Of a stretch of DNA of 35,374 bases, positions 7,423 through 15,011 are shown piece by piece. The position numbers and the translations under genes were made by a program. The stretch is from positions 1-35,374 of the forward strand of contig CAXUEY010000057.1 of the NCBI GenBank assembly GCA_964250225.1, written 5' to 3'. This stretch comes from Paraktedonobacter sp964250225 (GTDB lineage: Bacteria; Chloroflexota; Ktedonobacteria; Ktedonobacterales; Ktedonobacteraceae). Below the pieces are notes generated by a model, which was not told where the DNA came from, did no database searches, and was given only the letters and a program-made list of their open reading frames with translations. Numbering within the stretch: the stretch's first letter is position 1; each line of letters starts with the position of its first letter.

Positions 7423-8091
7423 ATGACCATCAATCTGAGCCATGAGCAACTAAGCGCGTTGCGCCGCATCGATAGCCCGACGATTGCTAACGCCATCGAA
7501 ACCTTTAACATACGTCCGCGTGTCTTCGGATACGTGGGCTATGATATTCGCTGTATCTTTCCAGAGTTGCCGCCTACGGTTGGCTACGCGCTCACCTGTA
7601 CTGTGGATAGCACCAGCGAGGGGCGCCAGGGGATTGGTTTTAGCGCGCTCTACGAACGTTTGAAGTCCGCAACCAAACCGGCCATCGTCGTCATGCAGGA
7701 TGTCGGCCCGGACCGGCTGCACTCCTGCCACGCCGGCGAGGTCATGTCCACCACCATGAAACACCTGGGAGCCATCGGTATTCTCACGGACGGGGGATTG
7801 CGCGATGTCAAAGAAGTGCGCTCCCTGGGCGGCTTCCAGTATTTCTGCGCCGGGTTGGTGGTCGCGCACGGCAACCCCATCTGTGTCAGCATCGGAGAAG
7901 AGGTCACTGTTTCAGGTATGCATGTGCGTACTGGCGACCTGTTGCATGGGGACATCAACGGCATTCTGCACATCCCCGACGAGTGTGCCGAACAGGTCGT
8001 GGAAGCCGCCTACCAGGTCTGGGCACGCGAAGAAGAGGCGATGCGCCAGGTTGTGCGGTCGGATAGTGTGCAGCGTGAGTTGCCGCATTAA
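7423..8091 (+). CDS. RraA/HMG-aldolase-family protein
   Basis: A 222-residue protein of the RraA-like family, which includes 4-hydroxy-4-methyl-2-oxoglutarate and oxaloacetate-type aldolases and was formerly annotated as demethylmenaquinone methyltransferase. Key features are SPTIANAIETF near the N-terminus, the metal/substrate segment GILTDGGLRDVKEV (Arg-Asp pair) and GDLLHGDINGILHIP, the family GDxxxxDxxGxxxxP. AAGGAG lies upstream of the ATG, 21 bp after the oxidase stop, so the two are almost certainly cotranscribed. A role in cleaving or decarboxylating a 2-oxo acid made by the oxidase is inferred; the RNase E inhibitor role of E. coli RraA is unlikely here. Confidence 0.85.
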   Translation: MTINLSHEQLSALRRIDSPTIANAIETFNIRPRVFGYVGYDIRCIFPELPPTVGYALTCTVDSTSEGRQGIGFSALYERLKSATKPAIVVMQDVGPDRLHSCHAGEVMSTTMKHLGAIGILTDGGLRDVKEVRSLGGFQYFCAGLVVAHGNPICVSIGEEVTVSGMHVRTGDLLHGDINGILHIPDECAEQVVEAAYQVWAREEEAMRQVVRSDSVQRELPH

Positions 8092-8114
8092 TTGATAGAA
8101 TACCCCTCCCTCTC

Positions 8115-8144
8115 TTGACACCACAGTAATTACGGTGGTAAAAT
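8115..8144 (+). promoter_or_regulatory. Promoter with palindromic operator between -35 and -10
   Basis: TTGACA (8115-8120, consensus) and TAAAAT (8139-8144, 5 of 6) are 18 bp apart. The spacer itself is an inverted repeat, CCACaGTAATTACgGTGG, with one mismatched pair; one further flanking pair extends it to 20 bp (8120-8139). A protein bound there would block RNA polymerase. It serves the RHH/Clp-N gene starting at 8203. Confidence 0.8.
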
Positions 8145-8202
8145 AGGTATAGAAACACGTCAGGAGGAGTCCATTCTATTATCAAGGAGAGAGGGATCTA
8201 TC

Positions 8203-8799
8203 GTGCCATCCAGTAAAGATCGTCGGCGCATCGAGATTCCCGTTCATACGTATGAACGGATTGCGCAGATTGCCAGGACAGAGGACCGTACCGTGACCAG
8301 CGTGGCCGGTGAATTGTTGTACAAAAGCCTCGCTACCTATCAGCCGTTGTGGATACCATCAAAGCATCTGGAGCGTTACAACGAGCGCGCGCGGCAGGTG
8401 CTGGTGCTGGCGCAGGAAGAGGCGCATGCCCTGTTCCATACGTATATCGGGACCGAGCATCTCCTGCTGGGTCTGCTGCGTGAGTCGGATGGGCTGGCAG
8501 CCAGAGCGCTCAACCAGTTGGGAGTCGAGCTTGAGGGCGTGCGAGCTGCTATTGAGCGGCTAATCGGACGCGGCAAAGAGCAGGAACAGGTGCAGGGTGA
8601 GCTGGACTATGTGCCGCGTGTGCGCAGAGTTCTTTCACTCGCGCTGGACGAAGCCGAACGCCAGGACAGTATCCTTGTGCGCACCGAACACATCCTGCTG
8701 GGGATTGTGCGCGACGGTGGTGGGGTCGCGGCCAACCTCCTGGACAGTTACGGCGTGCTCAGCAAAGTGCGCGAGCAGATCGCGGAACTCGTTGGTTAG
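8203..8799 (+). CDS. Ribbon-helix-helix-like domain fused to Clp N-terminal repeat domain
   Basis: A 198-residue protein with GTG start and GAGAGGG upstream. Residues ~9-50 resemble a ribbon-helix-helix DNA-binding domain: a short strand RRIEIPV, then helices YERIAQIARTEDR and TVTSVAGELLYKSLATY. Residues ~57-127 and ~135-198 are the two repeats of the Clp N domain, as at the start of ClpC and ClpB (YIGTEHLLLGLLRE and RTEHILLGIVRD). No AAA+ module follows, so it cannot unfold proteins itself. Stand-alone Clp-N proteins are known but little studied. Two models fit: an autoregulator whose Clp-N half senses a protein or arginine-phosphate-type mark, or an adaptor for a Clp ATPase. The palindrome inside its promoter is a natural target for the RHH part (inference). 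Confidence 0.8.
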   Translation: MPSSKDRRRIEIPVHTYERIAQIARTEDRTVTSVAGELLYKSLATYQPLWIPSKHLERYNERARQVLVLAQEEAHALFHTYIGTEHLLLGLLRESDGLAARALNQLGVELEGVRAAIERLIGRGKEQEQVQGELDYVPRVRRVLSLALDEAERQDSILVRTEHILLGIVRDGGGVAANLLDSYGVLSKVREQIAELVG

Positions 8800-8839
8800 T
8801 TGGACCTTAACCGATGCTCAACCCCAGGTCTTCTATTGG

Positions 8840-8859
8840 TTAGATGTATTTCTAATTAG
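8840..8859 (+). promoter_or_regulatory. Second copy of the ArsR-DUF2087 operator
   Basis: TTAGA-TGTATT-TCTAATTAG has the same half-sites and the same 6-bp spacer as the operator of the ArsR-DUF2087 gene (TTAGA-TTGATA-TCTAATTAG). It lies just upstream of AGGAG (8861-8865) and the start of a frameshifted DUF2087 gene, so that gene and the acetyltransferase after it are likely targets of the ArsR protein. Confidence 0.7.
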
Positions 8860-8871
8860 TAGGAGACCTGG

Positions 8872-9055
8872 ATGGGTCCATTTCCAATAGAGCGCGTGCT
8901 GGCTGCTTTCACAATCCGAGCCAGAGATATGCTATACTGAGGCTCAGGTTAACGAAATCATCCAGCGCCACCATCCCGACACGGCGTTTTTCCGTAAAGA
9001 ACTGGTCGGGATGGGTTTGATGCGGCGGGAAGCTGGTATGTTCTGGCGTATCTAA
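8872..9055 (+). pseudogene. Frameshifted stand-alone DUF2087 gene
   Basis: An ATG at 8872, preceded by AGGAG at 6-nt spacing, opens MGPFPIERVLAAFTIRARDML and stops at TGA 8938-8940. One base shift near 8930-8938 continues directly into YTEAQVNEIIQRHH, KELVGMGLMRRE and FWRI, ending at TAA 9053-9055. That second part matches the DUF2087 tail of the ArsR protein at 4088-4657; the ten residues YTEAQVNEII are identical. The intact product would be about 61 residues, shorter than a usual DUF2087, so the N-terminal part may also be trimmed. It is either a recent pseudogene or a one-base sequence error; programmed frameshifting has no support. The next gene begins at or just after its stop codon. Confidence 0.75.
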
Positions 9056-9085
9056 ATGCGTTTTTTGTGGAAGGACGGCCATTCA

Positions 9086-9586
9086 ATGCAATTCACATTC
9101 ACCCTGATGAACGAGACTGAGGCGCGTGAAGTGCGCGCGTGGCATTATGCTGAGCCATATACTATTTACAGCATGGATGCTGGCCCTGAAGAAGAAGTAA
9201 TTTCTGAGCTTCTGGAGAGACGCAGCCCCCATTATACGGTACGCGACGAAGCGGGCGAGCTGGTGGCCTACTTTTGCTTTGGCACATCCGCGCAGGTGTG
9301 GGCTAACGAGACGCCGAGTTTGTATAGCGAGGACGCAACCATCGATATCGGGGTGGGGATGCGACCCGATCTGACCGGCAAGGGGCTGGGCCTGCCTATG
9401 ATCAATGCTGCCCTGGATTTTGCCAGAGTGACCTTCCAGCCGCGCCACTTTCGGCTCTTTGTGCTCACCTTCAACGAACGCGCCATCCGCGTCTATGAGC
9501 GCGCTGGCTTTGCGCGAGTGCGTGTTTTCACGCAGCAGAACATCTACGGCACGCGGGATTTTCTTGAGATGAAGCGCGAGGTGTGA
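9086..9586 (+). CDS. GNAT-family N-acetyltransferase
   Basis: A 166-residue acetyl-CoA-dependent acyltransferase of the RimI/RimJ type. It begins FTFTLMNETEAREVRAWHY and has the acetyl-CoA loop near MRPDLTGKGLGLPMINAALDFA and the C-terminal FNERAIRVYERAGFARV motif, in which the tyrosine usually protonates the leaving CoA. The ATG at 9086 has GGAAGGA at about 10 nt; an in-frame ATG at 9056, directly after the DUF2087 stop, lacks a ribosome binding site but would allow coupling. The substrate is unknown. The shared operator upstream places it in the presumed ArsR-DUF2087 regulon. Confidence 0.85.
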   Translation: MQFTFTLMNETEAREVRAWHYAEPYTIYSMDAGPEEEVISELLERRSPHYTVRDEAGELVAYFCFGTSAQVWANETPSLYSEDATIDIGVGMRPDLTGKGLGLPMINAALDFARVTFQPRHFRLFVLTFNERAIRVYERAGFARVRVFTQQNIYGTRDFLEMKREV

Positions 9587-9594
9587 TCTTCTGC

Positions 9595-9697
9595 TCACTG
9601 GCTTTTTCTGGTGAGGTAGTGTCGATAGTCGTCTCCTTCTCTCATAAATGCCAAGCGCTCGGAGAATATCTAGCGGCTGTAACCCGGTTTGTATCAT
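9595..9697 (-). pseudogene. Possible frameshifted small gene
   Basis: On the minus strand an ATG at 9697 has a strong AAAGGAG 6 nt upstream and opens MIQTGLQPLDILRALGIYER. The frame then runs on antisense into the acetyltransferase gene with no sensible product, whereas a one-base shift yields EGDDYRHYLTRKSQ and a stop at 9595-9597. The combined ~34 residues match no family I recognise. It may be a decayed gene, a small protein with a sequence error, or chance; the ribosome binding site is the main argument. Confidence 0.3.
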
Positions 9698-9828
9698 GCG
9701 AGACTCCTTTCCGCGAAAAAATACTGTCACAGGCAACACGTTGCCCGAACAGTCGCTAGCGTGTCTATGATTAACTCTACATGCAAGATACCACCAGAGA
9801 GGAGACAATTTCAAGCTCTGTCCATGCT

Positions 9829-10239
9829 TCAGGTCTTGTTGGTGCGCTGGGAATGATTCCCTTGTTGGAGTTTGCTTTGTGCCTGCTGTGCTAAATGGGT
9901 ATAATATTCCTGGGCCTCTTGCAGTTTCTTTTCCGAGGCATTTTCCATGTTCAGCAAATCGTTATTGGCGCCCTTCATAGCGCGAATGATCTCATCCAAT
10001 TTCACTTGCATAGCTTCGTTATCGCGATTTTGTGTATTCTGGATGATGAAGACCATCAGGAACGTAATGATGGTTGTGCCGGTATTAATAACGAGCTGCC
10101 AGGTATCGCTGAAATGAAAGATTGGCCCGACAACAGCCCAGCCAATGACGATCAGCAAGGCGATGCCAAAGGCAAAGGGATGGCCAAGTTGGATGGATAT
10201 CCATCTGGCAAAACGAGCAAAAAACGAGTGATGGTCCAT
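9829..10239 (-). CDS. Low-affinity iron permease family membrane protein
   Basis: A 136-residue protein of the bacterial family related to the yeast Fet4 low-affinity iron permease. It has two membrane segments, about residues 20-39 (FAFGIALLIVIGWAVVGPIF) and 46-66, separated by the signature FSDTWQLVINTGTTIITFLM and followed by IIQNTQNRDNEAMQVKLDEII. The C-terminal third is a charged, coiled-coil-like tail. The ATG at 10239 is chosen because AAGGAG lies just before it; an upstream in-frame start at 10353 adds 38 residues without family character. Iron transport has not been shown for most short bacterial members, so the function is family-based only. Confidence 0.85.
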   Translation of the reverse strand: MDHHSFFARFARWISIQLGHPFAFGIALLIVIGWAVVGPIFHFSDTWQLVINTGTTIITFLMVFIIQNTQNRDNEAMQVKLDEIIRAMKGANNDLLNMENASEKKLQEAQEYYTHLAQQAQSKLQQGNHSQRTNKT

Positions 10240-10393
10240 GTTTCTCTCCTTCTCAGGCGGCTTTTCAGCGTAAATTGTAGTATCCTTGAGTCTAACACGT
10301 TGTATACATGGGTACAGGATACTCTGCGACGGCTTTAATGCTCTTACGAGCATGGTTCCGAGGTTTTAGCTCTAGAAAGAGAGAAGAAAGTAT

Positions 10394-11122
10394 ATGTCAG
10401 ATCTCAACAATGAAGACGCTATCAAAGCCTGGTCAGATGCTCCGAGGGAGCTGGTCGAGCAATTTGGGGAAGAGGGCGATGCGACCAGAAAGTATCTCCT
10501 GAACGACGCGCTGTTTGCGCTACTGGGCGATGTCAGCGGCAAAACGGTCCTGGACGCGGGCTGCGGCGAGGGCTATCTGTGCCGCATGCTGACACGCCGG
10601 GGCGCGCGCGTGACTGGTATCGAACCCGCCGACGCCTGGTATGCGCGTGCTCAGCACAGGGGGCAGACGGAGCCGCTGGGTATCCACTATATCCAGGCTG
10701 ACCTCTCCATATGGAGTCCCACGCCGGAGACGTTTGATGCGGTAGTCGCCAATATGGTCTTCATGGATATCCCGGACTATCTGCCTGCGTTGCATAACTG
10801 TGTGGCCGCGCTCAAGCAGGGTGGAAGATTGATCTTCTCGCTGCTACACCCCTGCTTTGAAGAATCCGGCTCGATGTGGGCGGCTAAGGGCTACGTGGAG
10901 ACATGCGAATATTTTCAGGAGCGTGCTGTGCAGCAGAGCTACGGACATTTTGTGCATCGCACGCTTAGCACCTACCTCAACAGCGTCATACAGACTGGCT
11001 GTGTCATTCAGCAAGTGCTTGAGCCGCAAATGGATGAGAGCGTTGCGCGTAGTTTGCAGGCTGAACGATATACGCATGTGCCGGGGTATATTGTTATAGC
11101 AGCCGTAAAAGGGCGCAGCTAA
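10394..11122 (+). CDS. Class I SAM-dependent methyltransferase
   Basis: A 242-residue Rossmann-fold methyltransferase. Motif I is VLDAGCGEGYLCRML (residues ~50-64), followed by the acidic end of strand 2 (VTGIEPADAW), a motif near DLSIWSPTPETFDAVVANMV, and FSLLHPCFEESGS after strand 5, as in UbiE/Coq5-like and small-molecule methyltransferases. The acceptor substrate is not recognisable. The gene stands alone, divergent from the iron-permease-family gene and convergent with the oxidoreductase at 11180-12073. The ribosome binding site is a weak purine stretch. Confidence 0.87.
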   Translation: MSDLNNEDAIKAWSDAPRELVEQFGEEGDATRKYLLNDALFALLGDVSGKTVLDAGCGEGYLCRMLTRRGARVTGIEPADAWYARAQHRGQTEPLGIHYIQADLSIWSPTPETFDAVVANMVFMDIPDYLPALHNCVAALKQGGRLIFSLLHPCFEESGSMWAAKGYVETCEYFQERAVQQSYGHFVHRTLSTYLNSVIQTGCVIQQVLEPQMDESVARSLQAERYTHVPGYIVIAAVKGRS

Positions 11123-11179
11123 AAAGGAAGCAAGTGTATCGTTCGGTTTTTGTGCCCACCTGAGTCCTGTTTCAAATAG

Positions 11180-12073
11180 CTACGCTTTTGCGTTTCTCGC
11201 TTTCAGCTCATCCGCCAGGATCGACACCACTTCTTCCAGGGTTTGACCGTGCTGGCGTTGTTCTGGCGTCTCGGCTCCCAAAATGGTTCCCTCGATGAAG
11301 TGATAAAGGGATGCGGCTCCCTGGTGCATCTGCGGAGGAAGGCCGAGATTGGCGAAGGTCTGGGCGATTTCTTCCATCTCAGCTACCCAGCGATATGCTT
11401 TGGGTGGCATACCAGTGACCGAGCGTTGACTGCTATGAAAATAAGGAAGTTCCTGGAATTCGGCAATCAGCGCTTCCTGCAGATCCAGAGCCTTGCTGGC
11501 AACCAGCGCCTCCGTCATGAGAGCTGTCAGCCCTTTTGTGACCGATGCATAGCACATTTTCAGGCCGGATGCCTGCCCACTGTGAGGACCGAGTACCCGC
11601 ACATCCAGGCCATACCTTCGTAGCTCTGCAACATCAGCAGCCTGTGGGCCAGAGACATAGAGGCGTGGTCCTTGCCCATCCAGTTTGGGCGGTCCACCAA
11701 TGATTCCCGCATCGACGAACGTTCCCCCAGCTTCAGTGATAACTTGATCTATAGCCTGGGCTGTGCCTGGAGCTATGGCATTGCAATCTACAAACAGCAG
11801 AGATGCCCTGGTCTGGCGCAGAGCCGCTGCGATACGCTCAGCCAGTGCATAGGCTCTGACTGGTGGCAAGATCGAGAGCAGGATATCGGATTCTTGTACT
11901 ATTACTGTGTCATCTGGCGCGTCGAGAATACCAGCCTCTTGTGCTAACCTGGCCGTGCGGGCGCTGCGATCTGCTAAACTGGTGATGACGCGCAGACCAT
12001 GCTGAGATAACCGTGCCCCGATAGCATGGCCCATGTCGCCGGGGCTGAGGATGCCAATCGTCTGTATCTCCAT
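11180..12073 (-). CDS. 6-phosphogluconate-dehydrogenase-like oxidoreductase with DUF1932 domain
   Basis: A 297-residue NAD(P)-dependent beta-hydroxyacid-dehydrogenase-like protein. It starts with the dinucleotide-binding fold (IGILSPGDMGHAIGARL, where SPGDMG replaces the usual GxGxMG), contains FVDAGIIGGPP and a helical region with SGLKMCYASVTKGLTALMTEAL (the family catalytic-lysine helix), and ends in a DUF1932-type all-helical domain. It follows the Rieske oxygenase gene by 28 bp on the same strand and AAAGGA lies about 11 nt before the ATG, so the two are probably one operon. An oxidation step after ring or C-H hydroxylation is a reasonable guess, no more. Confidence 0.82.
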   Translation of the reverse strand: MEIQTIGILSPGDMGHAIGARLSQHGLRVITSLADRSARTARLAQEAGILDAPDDTVIVQESDILLSILPPVRAYALAERIAAALRQTRASLLFVDCNAIAPGTAQAIDQVITEAGGTFVDAGIIGGPPKLDGQGPRLYVSGPQAADVAELRRYGLDVRVLGPHSGQASGLKMCYASVTKGLTALMTEALVASKALDLQEALIAEFQELPYFHSSQRSVTGMPPKAYRWVAEMEEIAQTFANLGLPPQMHQGAASLYHFIEGTILGAETPEQRQHGQTLEEVVSILADELKARNAKA

Positions 12074-12101
12074 ATGTATTCTATCCTTTCGCTATGTTGT
12101 G

Positions 12102-13214
12102 TCAGCCTTGCAGAGCGCGATAGACCAGCCGTTGGAAGTGGCGTAGCGCCTTTTCCTGGTGCAGCATCAGCTTGCCTTGCTGGAAAAAGCCGGAATTCAG
12201 GCCGCGCTGCACCGACTCGCAGAGGATGGTATCTTCGTCCTGCACCTGGTCGATAAAGCTGGCGAAGTTCTCCTCATCCTCTGTGGTGACCTCATCGACA
12301 AAGCAGTAGTCGAAGATCGCGAGTGTCTTGCTGGTCTCGATGGGCAGGAAGAGGTTCAGCGAGAGATTGCCCGGCCCTGGATAGACGTTCAGAGTGAAGT
12401 TTGGCCAGAGATAGGCGTAGAAGCCATCCTTGACCTCGCCTGTCGTATCGTACAACTCTTTGTTGCCTGACCTTCCGGTCTCTTTTTTGGGGCCGCCCTG
12501 CGTTGAAAAATACTCGTATTCTTGAACCGTGTAGTTGTTCACATCGATGACCGAGCTAAAGCCAGGGTGGGCCACAGGACAATGGTAGCATTCCAGATAA
12601 TTGTCCACCACCACTTTCCAGTTGGCGGCAATCTCATAGGTGCGCCGGACGCGTCGTTTGAGTCCACCCAGGTTCAGTCCTGTTGCCGCCAGCAGTTGGG
12701 GTAGCTCTCCCAGCACATCCTTGAGCGGAGCCGCATCTTTGTCCGGGTTGACAAAGATAAACGGCCCCCAGGTGTCTATCTGCGCGTTGAGCAATGGGAA
12801 TTGTGTGGTATCGAAGCCCGCTTCATGCTTCATCCCTGGCGCGCTACGCAGCGTGCCATCCAGATTGTAGGTCCACGCGTGATAGTGGCATTGCAGCGTC
12901 TTGCGGTTGCCGCATGCCTGCAAAACTAACTCGGAGCCGCGATGACGGCAGACATTGATGAAGGCCCGCAGCGTACCCAATTCGTCGCGTGTGATCACCA
13001 GCGGCACATCACCGAGCGTGCAGGTAAAGAAGTCGCCCGGCTGCGTCACCTGCTCGATCAGCCCGACATACTGCCAGTTGTGGCGAAAGATACGCGCCTT
13101 TTCGCGTGCAAAGAAGGCCGGGTCCGTGTACCAATCTGCCGGGAGTGTGTAACCTTGAGCTAGCGACTCGCGCAGTTGCATATCTGAGATGTTGGAATGG
13201 GTTGTGGTGGTCAT
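12102..13214 (-). CDS. Rieske non-heme iron oxygenase, alpha-subunit type
   Basis: A 370-residue oxygenase of the aromatic-ring-hydroxylating / demethylating family. The [2Fe-2S] ligands are Cys89-x-His91 and Cys109-x2-His112 (INVCRHRGSE and LQCHYHAW). The mononuclear iron site is in NYLECYHCPVAHPG, with His211 and His216; the third carboxylate ligand would lie near the C-terminus. Such enzymes use O2 and electrons from a reductase; no ferredoxin or reductase gene is adjacent. GAGGT lies 7 nt before the ATG. It is cotranscribed with the DUF1932 oxidoreductase. Similar proteins act on choline-like or quaternary amine substrates as well as aromatics, so the substrate is open. Confidence 0.88.
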   Translation of the reverse strand: MTTTTHSNISDMQLRESLAQGYTLPADWYTDPAFFAREKARIFRHNWQYVGLIEQVTQPGDFFTCTLGDVPLVITRDELGTLRAFINVCRHRGSELVLQACGNRKTLQCHYHAWTYNLDGTLRSAPGMKHEAGFDTTQFPLLNAQIDTWGPFIFVNPDKDAAPLKDVLGELPQLLAATGLNLGGLKRRVRRTYEIAANWKVVVDNYLECYHCPVAHPGFSSVIDVNNYTVQEYEYFSTQGGPKKETGRSGNKELYDTTGEVKDGFYAYLWPNFTLNVYPGPGNLSLNLFLPIETSKTLAIFDYCFVDEVTTEDEENFASFIDQVQDEDTILCESVQRGLNSGFFQQGKLMLHQEKALRHFQRLVYRALQG

Positions 13215-13229
13215 ACGCTTTACCTCTTA

Positions 13230-13632
13230 TTATTCCTCTTCTGTTTCTGCTATAAGATCAGCTATTTTGACGCCGAGAGCCTTCGCTAATTTTTCAAGTA
13301 TAAAGAGTGTCGGTCGGGCTATACTCAGGATCATTATAAACTCTTTTCAATATGTTCATATCCACATCAGACAACATTGAGAGTTTTCCCATTGTCAGAC
13401 CCCCAATGAATGCACAAGCAGTAGAAATTTCAAATAAAGTTAAAGCTCTCTCTGAAGGCCTTTCGAAGAAGAATCGGAGTAAAAATCACTATCAGAGCAT
13501 TTTTAGTGAGCTCTATCGCCGAATATGTTTTCCCATGGGTTTTGCAGCCTGGAATTCAGGTATGCTGACGATGTAAATTTTGTCCTCGTCATCCCACTGA
13601 ATGGCCATAGAATAGTGTTTAGAGTCGTTCAT
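13230..13632 (-). pseudogene. Decayed HicB-type antitoxin gene with XRE helix-turn-helix tail
   Basis: No frame is open throughout, but conceptual translation is clear. The ATG at 13632 overlaps the E3 stop (ATGA) and opens HYSMAIQWDDEDKIYIVSIPE. A missing base near 13551 shifts into PGCKTHGKTYSAIELTKNAL, together the HicB signature. Farther on, GLTMGKLSMLSDVDMNILKR and YSPT are the front of an XRE helix-turn-helix. A direct duplication TCGGTCGG (13310-13317) then shifts the frame; removing one copy restores YSPTLFILEKLAKALGV and KIADLIAETEEE, ending at TAA 13230-13232. The total of ~133 residues fits one HicB with C-terminal DNA-binding domain, or a HicB plus a separate XRE protein. No hicA toxin is nearby. 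GGGAGA lies within the end of the E3 gene. Confidence 0.75.
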
Positions 13633-14990
13633 TTTTGTTCTCCCTTATTCACAATATGCACCGCCTTCCCCAGCGCGTGCTCAGCCGCCTCCAGCACGGT
13701 CTCGCTCAGGCCTGGGTGGGCGTAGAGGATCTCGCTCACGTCGGTCAGGGTGGCGCCCATCTCGATGGCAAGAGCGAGCTGGCCGATCAGGTCCCCTGCG
13801 CGTGGACCGACCAGGGTGGCTCCTAGCAGCGTGCCATCCGCGCTGGCGACGAGTTGCGCGACGCCGTTGTCGGTGCCGAGGGTCAGGGCGCGTCCGTTGG
13901 CGGCCAGGGGGAAGCGTCCAGTGACGATCTCAGCACCCTCTTCGGCAGTAGCACCGACCAGGGCGATTTCGGGCGTGGTATGCACGACCAGCGGCGTGAC
14001 CAGCGGGGCGAACTGCACACGCTGACCGGCGATGACCTCGGCGGCGACTTTGCCCTGCTTGATAGCGCGACTGGCCAGCGCGGGTGTATCGCCGGTGCAG
14101 TCACCTACGGCGAAAATATGCGGCTGACTGGTGCGCTGCTGATTATCGACCTGGATGCTGCCGTGGGAACCAATCTGGATACCTGCCGCGTCGAGATGCA
14201 GCCCGGCGACACGTGGCGCGACACCCCGCGAGATGATCAGCGGACGCTCCTGAATATCTTGCACCTCAATCTTCATTTTCACGGAGATGTCCTGTTTGCG
14301 CATCCCGGCCTGGACGAGGCGCAGAGCCGCTGGATCAGCGCCCGCCAGCATGTGCGCGTTGGGTGAGGAGAGTGCGACTTTGACGCCCAGCCTCGCGAAG
14401 AGCGTGACCAGTTCCAGCGCGATATAGTCATCACCGGCGATGTGCAGGCTCGTGGGCAGTTCCGGTAGCGCCAGGGCCTGTTCGGGCGTCAGCACGCCCT
14501 TGCCGTCGTAGGGCAGCCCTTTCGCCGTTTGCGCCTCGGCCCCAGTGGCGATGATGCAGGCGTCGAACTTGAAACGTAGCGAGCCATGTTCGCCCTCAAC
14601 GCGCACCTCCTGCTCGTTGATAAACCAGCCAGTGCCATGCACGTATTCGACATGGTTGGCGACCAGCAGACGCCGCACGCCCTCAGAGAGTCGCTGGACC
14701 ACGCTCTGCTTCCAGGCCTGCATCTTACCCCAATCAAACGTAACACTCTCGCTGCTGATGCCCATCGCGGCCAGATCTTCACCACGCGCCTGGGCATAGC
14801 GTTCGCTGGCCGAGAGTAGTGCCTTGAGCGGGATACACCCCAGGTTCAGGCAGGTACCACCGGGTGTACCCGCGTCCACCAGCGTGACCTTGCGTCCCAA
14901 CTGGGCTGCGCGAATGGCTGCCACGTAACCGCCGGGACCAGCGCCCAGGATCAGGATATCGACTGCGGTGGTAACATCTCCAACAACCAT
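13629..14990 (-). CDS. Dihydrolipoamide dehydrogenase-like E3 component with altered NAD motif
   Basis: A 453-residue flavoprotein of the dihydrolipoamide dehydrogenase family, last intact gene of the 2-oxoacid dehydrogenase operon; E3 reoxidises the dihydrolipoyl group of E2 and passes electrons to NAD+. FAD binding is canonical (GAGPGGYVAA, residues 16-25), as are the redox disulfide Cys47-Cys52 (GGTCLNLGCIP) and the second FAD motif IFAVGDC. The C-terminal His-Glu pair is kept in AHPGLSE. The NAD-binding motif is not: GGGYIGLE is replaced by GDDYIALE (186-193), and the acidic residue that normally ends the next strand is missing (KVALSSPN). CIPLK replaces CIPSK. Operon position strongly supports an E3 role, but use of NAD+ is doubtful. 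Confidence 0.88.
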   Translation of the reverse strand: MVVGDVTTAVDILILGAGPGGYVAAIRAAQLGRKVTLVDAGTPGGTCLNLGCIPLKALLSASERYAQARGEDLAAMGISSESVTFDWGKMQAWKQSVVQRLSEGVRRLLVANHVEYVHGTGWFINEQEVRVEGEHGSLRFKFDACIIATGAEAQTAKGLPYDGKGVLTPEQALALPELPTSLHIAGDDYIALELVTLFARLGVKVALSSPNAHMLAGADPAALRLVQAGMRKQDISVKMKIEVQDIQERPLIISRGVAPRVAGLHLDAAGIQIGSHGSIQVDNQQRTSQPHIFAVGDCTGDTPALASRAIKQGKVAAEVIAGQRVQFAPLVTPLVVHTTPEIALVGATAEEGAEIVTGRFPLAANGRALTLGTDNGVAQLVASADGTLLGATLVGPRAGDLIGQLALAIEMGATLTDVSEILYAHPGLSETVLEAAEHALGKAVHIVNKGEQK

Positions 14991-15011
14991 GCGTTTTCTT
15001 CTTTCTGTGAA

